Below are positions 1-7,525 of a stretch of 64,000 nt of DNA, piece after piece; the stretch's first letter is position 1, and every line of letters begins with the position of its first letter. The stretch comes from CTSoil-043 sp963821235 (GTDB lineage: Bacteria; Chloroflexota; Limnocylindria; Limnocylindrales; CSP1-4). The translations under genes and the position numbers were made by a program. The stretch covers positions 248,001 through 312,000 of the forward strand of contig CAWGCS010000002.1 of the NCBI GenBank assembly GCA_963821235.1, in the 5' to 3' direction. Below the pieces are notes generated by a model. It was not told the DNA's origin, did not search any database, and worked only from the letters and a program-made list of their open reading frames with translations.

Positions 1-76
1 AGAGGAGGCGGCGTCGGCTTCCGACGAGGGGTCGGGCGGCGGCGCGGGCGGCGGGCTGTTCGCAGGATCGGGCATG
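1..76 (-). CDS. N-terminus of an unidentified protein, cut by the window edge
   Basis: An ATG at 74-76 opens a reading frame that runs off the left edge with no stop. The roughly 25 visible residues are rich in Pro, Ala and Asp and look disordered. The start lies 13 nt past the stop of the phosphohexomutase on the same strand and has a GAGAG-like ribosome binding site, so it is probably the next gene of that unit. No domain is visible and no function can be given. Confidence 0.45.
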
Positions 77-89
77 AGGTCGCTCTCGG

Positions 90-1871
90 TCAGGTCCGCG
101 TGAGCTCCGCCATCGCGGCACGTGTGCGCGTGAGCCGCCGGGCAGCCTCCGCCCGTGCCTCGGGCAGGTCGGCCGTGACCGGCACGATCGCCTCCAGATA
201 GATCTTCAGCTTCGGCTCCGTGCCGCTCGGGCGGACGATCACCCGGGTGTCGTCGGCCAGGAGGTAGCGCAGGCCGTCGGTCGGCGGCAGCCCGCCCCCA
301 CCTGCAACCAGGTCGTCGACGCAGACGACCGCGACCCCGCCGATGTGGGCCAGCCGGCTCGCCCGAAGCCGAGCCATGACCACGCCGATGAGCGAGAGGT
401 CGGTGACCCGGACCGAGAGCGCGTCGGTGGCATAGACGCCGTGGCGGCGGGCCAGGTCGTCGAGGACGTCGAGGAGGGTGCGGCCCCGTGCCCGCAGGCC
501 CGCCGCCATGTCGGCCACGAGCAGCGCCGCCGAGATCCCGTCCTTGTCCGCGACGTGGGCAGGATCGACGCAGTACCCGATGGCCTCCTCGTAGCCGTAG
601 CGGAGGCGCGGCACGCGGCCGATCCACTTGAAGCCGGTGAGCGTCTCGACGCCGGGCACGCCGGCCGCCTCGGCCATCGCCCCGAGCAACCGCGACGAGA
701 CGATCGAGCGGGCCAGCACGGCGTGCGGCTCGTCGGGATCGACCCCGCGGGCGAGCACGTGGGCGCCCAGGAGCACGCCCACCTCGTCGCCGCGGAGCAT
801 CCGCCAGCCGGCGGGGTCGTCGGCGGTCGCGGCGGAGGGATCGGGCACGGCGACGGCGCAGCGGTCGGCGTCCGGGTCGCTGGCGATGACGACGTCGGGG
901 CGGACGCGCCGGGCGAGGGCGAGGGCGAGGTCCATCGCCCCCGGCTCCTCGGGGTTCGGGAAGGGGACGGTCGGGAAGTCGGGGTCGGGCGCGGCCTGCT
1001 CCTCGACGACGGTCGGCGCCGGGAAGCCGGCCCGCTCGAAGGCGCGCAGGACGATCTCCCCGCCCACGCCGTGCATGGCGGTGTGCACGACCGCCAGCTG
1101 CCGGGGGGTCCCGGGGGCGACGACCGAGACGACCGCGTCGACGTAGGCGTCGATGACCTCCTCGCCGAGGACGGTCCAGCCGCCCTCCGCCCGGGCGACC
1201 GAGGCAACCGAGGCGACGGCGTCGATGCAGGCGGCGATCTCGGCGTCCGCCGGCGGCACGATCTGGCTTCCGTCGCCGAGGTAGACCTTGTAGCCGTTGT
1301 CGCGCGGCGGGTTGTGGCTGGCCGTGACCATCACGCCGGCGTCCGCGCCGAGGTGGCGGATCGCGAAGGAGAGGACCGGCGTCGGCAGGGGGCGGGGGAG
1401 GAGGAAGGCGCGACCGCCGGCCGCGGTGACGACCGCCGCCGTGTCGCGGGCGAAGACGTCGGAGCCGTGGCGGGCATCGAAGCCGACGACGACGACCGGG
1501 GCGTGGCCGCGCTCCCTCAGGTAGGTCGTCAGGCCCGCGGCGGCCCGGATGACGACAGCGCGGTTCATCCGGTTCGGCCCCGCGCCGAGGATGCCGCGCA
1601 GCCCCGCGGTCCCGAACTGGAGCGTGCCCGCGAACCTGTCGGCGAGCTCGTCGGCGGTGTCCGAGCCGGCTTTCGCCTCGCCGGCCTCCGTCGCCGCGAT
1701 CAGCGCCCGCAGCTCATCCCGCGTGGCCGGGTCCGGGTCGTCGGCCAGCCAGGCCGCCGCCCGGGGGAGCAGGTCGGCCAGGGTTCCTTCGGGCGGCATG
1801 CGCTGAGCCTCCGTGGCGAGTCGTTCGAGGCGAGCCCGCGTGGTCGGCTCGCTGGCCGCAGTCTCGCGCAT
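90..1871 (-). CDS. Phosphoglucomutase/phosphomannomutase family protein
   Basis: This 593-aa protein belongs to the alpha-D-phosphohexomutase superfamily, which moves phosphate between C1 and C6 of hexose phosphates through a phosphoserine. The N-terminal FGTAGLRG motif is followed by the catalytic loop TASHNPP (phosphoserine near residue 185), the metal loop DPDADR (about 332-337) and, near the end, the phosphate-binding loop RPSGTEPK. Length and motif order match the long bacterial/PGM2-like branch, which includes phosphopentomutases, so the exact sugar is open. The ATG at 1871 is preferred because longer reading frames run back through a terminator-like hairpin at 1931-1963 that belongs to the upstream gene. 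No good ribosome binding site is seen, so the start is uncertain. It would supply hexose-1-phosphate for glycogen or envelope sugar metabolism. Confidence 0.9.
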   Translation of the reverse strand: MRETAASEPTTRARLERLATEAQRMPPEGTLADLLPRAAAWLADDPDPATRDELRALIAATEAGEAKAGSDTADELADRFAGTLQFGTAGLRGILGAGPNRMNRAVVIRAAAGLTTYLRERGHAPVVVVGFDARHGSDVFARDTAAVVTAAGGRAFLLPRPLPTPVLSFAIRHLGADAGVMVTASHNPPRDNGYKVYLGDGSQIVPPADAEIAACIDAVASVASVARAEGGWTVLGEEVIDAYVDAVVSVVAPGTPRQLAVVHTAMHGVGGEIVLRAFERAGFPAPTVVEEQAAPDPDFPTVPFPNPEEPGAMDLALALARRVRPDVVIASDPDADRCAVAVPDPSAATADDPAGWRMLRGDEVGVLLGAHVLARGVDPDEPHAVLARSIVSSRLLGAMAEAAGVPGVETLTGFKWIGRVPRLRYGYEEAIGYCVDPAHVADKDGISAALLVADMAAGLRARGRTLLDVLDDLARRHGVYATDALSVRVTDLSLIGVVMARLRASRLAHIGGVAVVCVDDLVAGGGGLPPTDGLRYLLADDTRVIVRPSGTEPKLKIYLEAIVPVTADLPEARAEAARRLTRTRAAMAELTRT

Positions 1872-1930
1872 CGGCGCGAGCGACGCGACGACGGCGGTTG
1901 CGTGCCCCCCGACCGCTCGCCCGAACATGG

Positions 1931-1963
1931 ACGGCGGGCGGGACCCCAGATCCCGCCCGCCGT
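1931..1963 (-). terminator. Hairpin after the secreted repeat protein gene
   Basis: A perfect 13-bp stem (1931-1943 with 1951-1963) encloses a 7-nt loop, 30 nt past the stop of the gene ending at 1993. There is no run of T after it, as for most hairpins in this window. Confidence 0.6.
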
Positions 1964-1992
1964 GGGCCGTCCGAGAGGAGCGGAGCGTCAGC

Positions 1993-2619
1993 TCACGAGC
2001 GTGCGGTCGCGAGGCGGCGGATGGCCACCATGAGCCCGAGGCCCACAAGGCCGGCGATGAGGAGCAGCGGGATGGGGTTGCCGCCACCGGTGCCGCGGCC
2101 GTCGGGCGCGGTCGAGGTCGGGGGCGGCGTGGCCGCCGACGGAGCCTCCGTCTGGGCGGGCTCGCCGGTCGCCGTCGGGGTGGCGGACGGCTCCGCTGCG
2201 GCCAGCACGACCGCCCGCCAGTTGGTGTAGATGCCGTTCGTGTCGCCCGGCGCCGCGTCGTTGGCGAAGAAGTAGAGCGGCAGGCCGTTGTAGGTGACCT
2301 GCGTCGCCCCGTTGTCGGCGCGGACGATGGTGCCGAGCGTGCCCGTGACGCCGGCTCCGCCGGTCGGCGTGTTGCCGGTCGGGATCGTCAGGGCCGGCCA
2401 GTTGGCCAGGCACCCGCCGGTGCAGTTGCTGACGCCGCTTCCGGCCACGTCCTTGTCGAACGTGTAGACCGTCATCTGGTTGCCCGCGGCCACGAGGAGC
2501 GTCCCGTGCCCCGCGATCACCCTGCCCACGACGGCCTGCGTGTCGGCGGCCGCGACGATGCCCGGCAGGGCCAGCGCGACGAGCGCCGCCGCAGCGAGAG
2601 TGGCCAGTTGTCGCCTCAT
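1993..2619 (-). CDS. Secreted repeat protein (COG4315-like) with C-terminal membrane anchor
   Basis: The 208-aa product starts with a clear signal peptide (MRRQLATLAAAALVALALPG, predicted cut after VAA). The mature part contains the pattern of the 'secreted repeat of unknown function' lipoprotein family: a CTGGCLANWPAL segment followed by GTIVR and QVTYNGLPLYFF. A Pro/Thr/Ala-rich linker (about residues 140-175) leads to a single membrane helix (about 180-200) and a short Arg-rich tail, so it should sit outside the cell anchored at its C-terminus. The family often has paired Cys and is suspected of redox or electron-transfer roles, which is not proven. A GGGGGG ribosome binding site precedes the ATG. 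Confidence 0.8.
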   Translation of the reverse strand: MRRQLATLAAAALVALALPGIVAAADTQAVVGRVIAGHGTLLVAAGNQMTVYTFDKDVAGSGVSNCTGGCLANWPALTIPTGNTPTGGAGVTGTLGTIVRADNGATQVTYNGLPLYFFANDAAPGDTNGIYTNWRAVVLAAAEPSATPTATGEPAQTEAPSAATPPPTSTAPDGRGTGGGNPIPLLLIAGLVGLGLMVAIRRLATARS

Positions 2620-2791
2620 GTGGGTCCCCCCAAAGGACCGTGCGCATCGGTCGGCACGGTGTGGGGGGTACTACGCCGACATCGTCCCGGCGGATCTCTC
2701 GCCCGACTCGCGGGCCGGCCGAGCGGCCGGCAACCAGGTGCGGGCGACGCCCGGGCAGGTGACGCAGTCTGGCCCGGGAGCGCCCGACGCG

Positions 2792-3556
2792 TCAGCTCTC
2801 TCCGAGGCTCCTGCCCGTCTCGAGGAGCGTCTTGAGCCCCGACAGGATGAACGGCCAGCCACCCGAGACCTGCTCGTGCGTGGACGAGCCGACGACGAGG
2901 CCGTCGTGGATGACGGTGACCCGGCAGACGCCGGGCATCTCGGCGCTGATCTCCCAGGTGACGCGGGTCGGGGCATCGGCCTTCACGCCTTCGTCCCAGA
3001 CGGCATGGAAGGTCTGGACGAGGCGGCGCGGCGGATCGGCCTCGACGATCTCGCCCTCGATCTGCAGCTCGCCGTCGATCGTCATCCGGTAGGGCGAGCC
3101 GGGCCGCCAGTCGGTCTCGATGGCGCTGCCGTAGTAGTAGCGCAGGGTGAAGTCGGATTCGGTGATGGCGCGCCAGATCGCCTCCGGCGTGGCACGGATG
3201 TAGATGGCGGAGACGTGGGCGGGCGCGGCGGTCGTCGACATCGGGGTCCCCTCCAGGGTCTGCTGCAGGTCGATGAGCGAGGCGGCGGCCCGCGCCCGGT
3301 ACTTGTCGAGCCAGCGATCGTGGAGCCGCCGGATCGGGACCGGGTTCAGGTAGTGGTGCTTCTCGCGGCCGACGCGGCGCGTCGCGACGAGCTCCGCCGC
3401 CTCGAGGACGCGCAGGTGCTTCATCACGCCGAAGCGGGTCATCCCCGGCACCGCCGCCACCAGCTCCCCGAGCGTTCGGCCGTCGCGCTCGAAGAGGAGG
3501 TCGAGGAGGTGCCTGCGGGTGGGATCCGCCAGGGCGGCGAAGACGCGGTCGTCCAC
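2792..3556 (-). CDS. ArsR-type HTH regulator fused to a SRPBCC (AHSA1-like) domain
   Basis: The N-terminal ~90 residues form an ArsR winged helix (DDRVFAALADPTRRHLLDLL, then GVMKHLRVLEAAELV). Residues from about 105 onward form an AHSA1/START-like ligand pocket (IYIRATPEAIWRAITESD, then YYYGSAIETDWRPGSPYRM). One chain therefore joins DNA binding to small-molecule binding, an architecture known in actinobacteria and Chloroflexi. The GTG at 3556 is chosen over the GTG at 3586 because the family begins at VDDRVF and because the earlier codon lies inside the promoter. The promoter carries an inverted repeat between -35 and -10, so autoregulation is likely. The ligand is unknown. Confidence 0.85.
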   Translation of the reverse strand: MDDRVFAALADPTRRHLLDLLFERDGRTLGELVAAVPGMTRFGVMKHLRVLEAAELVATRRVGREKHHYLNPVPIRRLHDRWLDKYRARAAASLIDLQQTLEGTPMSTTAAPAHVSAIYIRATPEAIWRAITESDFTLRYYYGSAIETDWRPGSPYRMTIDGELQIEGEIVEADPPRRLVQTFHAVWDEGVKADAPTRVTWEISAEMPGVCRVTVIHDGLVVGSSTHEQVSGGWPFILSGLKTLLETGRSLGES

Positions 3557-3563
3557 GCGCCCG

Positions 3564-3593
3564 AATCTATGTGACCATCGAGTCACATGTCAA
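3564..3593 (-). promoter_or_regulatory. Promoter with operator for the ArsR-SRPBCC gene
   Basis: On the minus strand TTGACA (3593-3588) is followed after 18 nt by TAGATT (3569-3564), and the GTG start is 7 nt further on, so the mRNA would be leaderless. The perfect inverted repeat ATGTGAC-N6-GTCACAT (3569-3588) fills the space between the two boxes, a good operator position for an ArsR dimer. Confidence 0.7.
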
Positions 3594-3607
3594 GGGAATC
3601 TATGCCC

Positions 3608-4486
3608 CTTGTGCGTCAAGGACGGTTGGCAAGTCCCCCCGACCGTGCCACTCAAGCTGGCGTGATCGTCCGGCACGCTTCCGTTCAGGACAGGCTGGCG
3701 AGCACGGCGAAAGGACGAAGCGGCCGTCCGCACCCTGCCGATGAGCCGGCTAGCGCGCCACGCGGTAGCGGAGGTAGACGACTCCCGAGCTGAAGGTGCG
3801 GGTTTCGACGAGATCGAGATCCACCCGGCGCTCGCGCTGCGGAAAGAACGGCGTGCCACCGCCGACCAGGACCGGGTAGACCATCACCCGGTACTCGTCG
3901 ATCAGGTCGTGCGCGGCCACCTCGGCGGCCAGCGTCGCGCCGCCGATCGCGATCTCGCCCTCGCCAGGTTCTGAACGCAGCCGCTCGATCTCCTCGGCCA
4001 CGTCACCCGACGCCAAGCGGGCATTGCCCTCGACCGCCGACAGCGTGGTGGAGAACACCACCTTCGGCAGCGGCTTCCACAGGCCCGCCCACTCGAGCTC
4101 CGCGTCGCCGAGCGATGGATCCTGGTCGGCGGTCTCCCAGTACAGCATCGTCTCGTACAGCCGCCGTCCCATCAGGTGGACGCCGACCCCTCGGATCTCG
4201 TCGATCCAGAACCGAAAGACCTCCGGGTCGGGCGCAGTCCAGTCGAAGCCGCCGTCCGGCCCGACGATGTAGCCGTCAAGCGAGACGCCCATCGAGTAGG
4301 TCACGCTGCGCATCAGAAGTCCTCCCCGGTAACCGGTTTGACAATACGACTGCCGGACGACAAAGAACTCATCGCGGCTCGCCGGATCTCCTGGGCCGCC
4401 ACTGCCGCCGAGCAGCGGTGTCTGGCAGCCGCCTTCCTCCGGGCTCACGCCCAGCCTCGACTCACCAACCGTTCTTGACGCACAAG
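3608..4486. mobile_element. Possible cassette bounded by a 22-bp inverted repeat
   Basis: CTTGTGCGTCAAGGACGGTTGG-type ends (22 nt, given here as the left arm 3608-3629) recur inverted at 4465-4486 with one mismatch. The 879-bp interval holds a single DHFR-like gene. TGCCCC occurs just outside both ends (3603-3608 and 4491-4496), which could be the trace of a target duplication. There is no transposase, so this is at most a non-autonomous element; coincidence or a regulatory repeat cannot be excluded. Confidence 0.4.
3750..4313 (-). CDS. Dihydrofolate reductase family protein (RibD C-terminal type)
   Basis: The 187-aa product has the RibD_C/DHFR-like fold signature: MGVSLDGYIVGPDGGFDW at the N-terminus, LMGRRLYETM near 50-60, and IGGATLAAEVAAHDLIDE followed by VYPVLVGGGTPFF near the C-terminus. 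Members bind NADPH and reduce pterin- or riboflavin-related substrates, but stand-alone members like this have no proven substrate. The ATG at 4313 has a strong GGGGAGG site 7 nt upstream, which decides against the longer frame. A TATTGT hexamer (4341-4346, minus) is a likely -10. The gene is the only one inside the 22-bp inverted-repeat interval. Confidence 0.85.
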   Translation of the reverse strand: MRSVTYSMGVSLDGYIVGPDGGFDWTAPDPEVFRFWIDEIRGVGVHLMGRRLYETMLYWETADQDPSLGDAELEWAGLWKPLPKVVFSTTLSAVEGNARLASGDVAEEIERLRSEPGEGEIAIGGATLAAEVAAHDLIDEYRVMVYPVLVGGGTPFFPQRERRVDLDLVETRTFSSGVVYLRYRVAR

Positions 4487-4528
4487 CTACTGCCCCTCGC
4501 ATTGGCGCGCGCTCGCGTGAGGCGACGG

Positions 4529-4534
4529 TAGACT
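4529..4534 (+). promoter_or_regulatory. -10 element TAGACT, leaderless start
   Basis: TAGACT lies 6 nt before the ATG at 4541, which places transcription start at or next to the start codon. No ribosome binding site is present. Confidence 0.6.
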
Positions 4535-4540
4535 CCGGCC

Positions 4541-5119
4541 ATGTCCGCTCTCGACGATGCGCCGCACGTCCACGCCGACGATCGGGCCACCTGGCGCGCC
4601 TGGCTCGAGGCGAACCACGCGACCGCCCGCGGCGCCTGGCTGGTGACCTGGCGGCCGCGTTCCGGCCGTGTCAGCCTGGACTACGAGGCGGCGATCGAGG
4701 AAGCCCTCTGCTTCGGCTGGGTGGACAGCACCGGTGGCCACCTCGACGACGAGCGCGGCAAGCTCTACTTCGCGCCGCGCAAGCCGCGCAGCGTCTGGGC
4801 TGCATCCAACAAGGCGCGCGTCGAACGGTTGATCGACGAGGGGCGCATGGCTCCGGCAGGCCTCGCCGCCATCGAACGGGCGAGGGCCAACGGATCGTGG
4901 GAGATCCTCGATGGCGCCGAGCGGATGGAAGTCCCCGAGGACCTCGCGGCGGCCCTGGAGATCCACCCGCCGGCCAGCGCCAGCTTCGCGGCGTTCCCGC
5001 CCTCGTCCCGCAAGATGCTGCTCGGCTGGGTCGCGCTCGCCCGGCGACCGGAGACTCGCGCGGCGCGAATCGCGAGGATCGCGGAGGCCGCCGCCCGGAA
5101 CGAGCGGGCCCGAGGCTGA
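4541..5119 (+). CDS. YdeI/OmpD-associated family protein
   Basis: This 192-aa protein matches the YdeI/OmpD-associated family. The central block reads ALCFGWVDSTGGHLDDERGK followed by YFAPRKPRSVW and WAASNKARVERLI, and the Ala-rich helical C-terminus contains FPPSSRKMLLGWVALARRPETRAARI in the usual place. Homologues are cytosolic, have been linked to bacteriocin or peptide tolerance in enterics, and have no established reaction. The gene stands alone, convergent with the secreted-protein operon downstream, and has a leaderless-type promoter. Confidence 0.85.
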   Translation: MSALDDAPHVHADDRATWRAWLEANHATARGAWLVTWRPRSGRVSLDYEAAIEEALCFGWVDSTGGHLDDERGKLYFAPRKPRSVWAASNKARVERLIDEGRMAPAGLAAIERARANGSWEILDGAERMEVPEDLAAALEIHPPASASFAAFPPSSRKMLLGWVALARRPETRAARIARIAEAAARNERARG

Positions 5120-5122
5120 AGC

Positions 5123-5146
5123 CGGGCCACGAAGAGGGGCGGCCCG
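5123..5146. terminator. Weak hairpin between convergent genes
   Basis: CGGGCC (5123-5128) pairs with GGCCCG (5141-5146) across a 12-nt loop in the 38-nt gap between convergent stops. It could end transcription from both sides, but the stem is only 6 bp. Confidence 0.35.
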
Positions 5147-5157
5147 AGCCCCGTTGC

Positions 5158-6606
5158 CTACGGCCGCCAGTCGGGCGAGTTCACCCGTCGACAGCCCGCG
5201 AGCCGGTCGGCGGCGGTCTGCATCCTCTCCAGCGCGGTCTCGTGCTGGACCTCGAGGTCGGCGATGTCGCCGTAGACCATCATCGCCTTCTGGCGCAGGA
5301 CGGCGGACTGCTGGACGAGGTTGGCGAGCTCGATCCCGCTGTTGTACGCGGTGATCAGCTGCCCGACAGCCTCGGCGGCGTGGGTCGCGTAGACGTCGGC
5401 CTCGGCCAGCTTGCGGGGCAGCTGGCTGGCGACGGCGAAGGCGCTGGTGTGGTGCCCGCCCATGCTGGCGCTGAGGTAGTCGCTCGCGAGCTGGTCCTCC
5501 AGCATCCCCTTGAGCATCGCCTCGAGCGTGCCGCCCTGGAGGTTCGCCCAGGTGTCGGCGCCGCCCGTCAGGGCCGCCTCACCCGCGTTGAGCGACGACT
5601 TGACGACCCCCTTGAGCACGTCCTTGAGGGCGTTCTCGAACACCTTCCCGAGGAGCGTCTCCGGCACGATGCCGGCTCCGCCGGCGGCGCCCCCGGCCAG
5701 GCCGCCCGCCGCGAAGGCGATCTCGACGCCGAGCTCGGTGGGGATCGCGCCGTCCTCGATCTGGACGATCTGCTGGTCGAGGTTGGCGTAGAGGCGCCGC
5801 AGGCCGGCCAGCACCGAGTTGAGGCCACGGGCATGGGCGGATGCGGTGGCCAGGTCGGAAGCCTGGCTGGCGCACGGATCGGTCGGCTGCTCCTCCTGGC
5901 CGCCCTCGGGCGCCGGGTCTGCCGGGGGCCGTGCCGCACCCGGCGACGAAGCAGGGACAGGCGCGGGAGCGGGGACGGTCGGGGAGCGACCGGGGAAGGG
6001 GCCCCAGCCGAAGAGGTACGCCAGGACGGCGAAGCCGCCGATCCCGAGCAAGGCCAGGATCAGGGCCGTCGCAAGCCCCAGGGCGACCGGGTCATCGCCG
6101 CCGTCGCCGGGGGCGACGGCCAGGACGACGCCCCCGGTGTCGTCGGTCGCGGCGGGCGTCGGCTCGGCGCTCGGCTCGGGCGCGAGGGTGGGCTCCGGAG
6201 GGGCCAGGAACGCGCGACAGTCGTCGGCGCTGAACCCGACCGCGTCGGTGTACGGGTAGGCCGAGAGGTAGCCGATGCCGAGCGACAGCATCACGGGGCA
6301 CAGGTCGACCTGGCCGGCGTAGGGGCCCGACACGACGTGGCCGGAGTAGTGGTAGACCCCACCGATCCCGTCGGCGAGGATGAAGTGGGTCGCATCGGCG
6401 GGGTCGACCTGGTCGGGCCGGATGAGCGCGTAGGTGTTGTCGGTCACGGGCCCGTCGTAGGTGCTGTGACCGTCCCACCAGACGAGCAGCTGGGGTGTGC
6501 CGAAGACCACCGGCGCCGGCGTCGGGTCGTCGGCCAGGACCGCGGGTGCCAGCAGGCCCATGGCGAGCATGGCCGCGCCGAGGGCGCGACAGAGGCGGCG
6601 GTGCAT
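5158..6606 (-). CDS. Membrane-anchored secreted protein of unknown function
   Basis: The 482-aa product has a signal peptide (MHRRLCRALGAAMLAMGLLA, cut after VLA). An extracellular domain of about 140 residues follows with two Cys (VDLCPVM and ADDCRAF). A Pro/Glu-rich linker leads to one membrane helix (about 175-200, LATALILALLGIGGFAVLAYLF). After a second Pro-rich stretch comes a helical, Ala/Gly-rich C-terminal domain of about 230 residues. Its GGLAGGAAGGAGIVPETLLG segment resembles loops of secreted or toxin-delivery proteins, but I do not recognise a family. The ATG at 6606 has a CGGAG site and gives a proper signal peptide. It is the last gene of a unit with the S8 protease and lgt; the function is unknown. 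Confidence 0.75.
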   Translation of the reverse strand: MHRRLCRALGAAMLAMGLLAPAVLADDPTPAPVVFGTPQLLVWWDGHSTYDGPVTDNTYALIRPDQVDPADATHFILADGIGGVYHYSGHVVSGPYAGQVDLCPVMLSLGIGYLSAYPYTDAVGFSADDCRAFLAPPEPTLAPEPSAEPTPAATDDTGGVVLAVAPGDGGDDPVALGLATALILALLGIGGFAVLAYLFGWGPFPGRSPTVPAPAPVPASSPGAARPPADPAPEGGQEEQPTDPCASQASDLATASAHARGLNSVLAGLRRLYANLDQQIVQIEDGAIPTELGVEIAFAAGGLAGGAAGGAGIVPETLLGKVFENALKDVLKGVVKSSLNAGEAALTGGADTWANLQGGTLEAMLKGMLEDQLASDYLSASMGGHHTSAFAVASQLPRKLAEADVYATHAAEAVGQLITAYNSGIELANLVQQSAVLRQKAMMVYGDIADLEVQHETALERMQTAADRLAGCRRVNSPDWRP

Positions 6607-6652
6607 CGAGGCGGGCTCCGTGCGGGTGACCGAAGGGACGCGCGGGCCAACC

Positions 6653-7513
6653 TTACGGACGTGCCACGGGCGCGACACCGGGAAAGAAGTCCTGCGGTAC
6701 CGCGGACCTCGCCCGGCGGGCGCGGGCGAGCAGCAGGAACGCCGCGACGCCCGCCGCGAGGTAGGCGGCGACGAGCGCCGGGATCGGCAGGACGGCGCCG
6801 CTGGAGGCGGGCCGGATGCCCTGTTCGATGGCTCGGAAGAGGAGGAAGCCGGTCGCGAAGACGAGCGCCGGGACGCCCGGCGCCGCGCCCGAGCGCGCCG
6901 CGAGGCGGGCGGCGAGGGCGAGCAGCAGGGCCGCCCCGAGCTCGTAGAGCTGGGTCGGGTGCACGGCCTGCGGGTCGGTGACGGCCCCGAACAGCGGGAT
7001 CCGCCCCTCGAGCAGGTCGCGGTCGAGGCCGACAGCCTGGGGCGGGAAGACGACGCCCCACGGCAGGTCGGTGGCGACCCCTTCGCAGCAGCCGTTGAGG
7101 AAGCACCCGATGCGCATGAGGACGATCCCGGCCGCCACGGCGGGGACCGCGGCATCGGCGAGGCGGCGCAGCGGGCGACCCGTTCGGCGAGACCAGGCCA
7201 CCGTGACGATCATCGCCCCCGCCAGCCCGCCGTAGAGGGCGAATCCCCGGGGCTCGGTCGTCGCCAGGCGCGACGGGTCCGCGGCGTACGCTGGCAGGTT
7301 CAGCGCCGCGTCGAGCAGGCGCGCCCCGACGAGGCCGGCCGCGAGCGCCCCGGCGAAGAGCGCCGCCGCCTGCCAGCGGGTCAGCCCGATCGACGCCGTG
7401 CGGCGGACGAAGACCCAGGCGGCGACGACGGCCGCGAGCACGAGGAAGGTCCCGTACGCGTGGAGGGTCAGGATCGTGCCGCCCAGCTCGGCCTGGGCGA
7501 GGATCGGGTGCAC
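6653..7513 (-). CDS. lgt: Prolipoprotein diacylglyceryl transferase
   Basis: Lgt moves diacylglycerol from phosphatidylglycerol to the lipobox Cys of lipoproteins in the cytoplasmic membrane. The 286-aa product has about seven membrane helices and the family core MRIGCFLNGCCEG, then PWGVVFP and HPTQLYE, where the H-x-T-Q-L-Y-E block is characteristic. The distance between the blocks is normal. It starts with GTG 12 nt after the S8 protease stop, so the two are cotranscribed. That protease is itself a predicted lipoprotein and hence a substrate. A second lgt elsewhere in the genome is possible. Confidence 0.9.
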   Translation of the reverse strand: MHPILAQAELGGTILTLHAYGTFLVLAAVVAAWVFVRRTASIGLTRWQAAALFAGALAAGLVGARLLDAALNLPAYAADPSRLATTEPRGFALYGGLAGAMIVTVAWSRRTGRPLRRLADAAVPAVAAGIVLMRIGCFLNGCCEGVATDLPWGVVFPPQAVGLDRDLLEGRIPLFGAVTDPQAVHPTQLYELGAALLLALAARLAARSGAAPGVPALVFATGFLLFRAIEQGIRPASSGAVLPIPALVAAYLAAGVAAFLLLARARRARSAVPQDFFPGVAPVARP

Positions 7514-7525
7514 GGCGTCGGCCCG

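Noticed and set aside
345..2033. Long open frame of 562 codons on the plus strand opposite the phosphohexomutase gene
   Set aside because: Rich in Arg, Gly and Asp repeats with no domain; it is the usual antisense shadow of a very GC-rich gene.
3630..3749. Third copy of the 17.7/43.2-kb repeat near GTGCCACTC at 3646
   Set aside because: Only about 10 of 15 terminal bases match and the internal CCAAACCGG block is missing; at best a relic.
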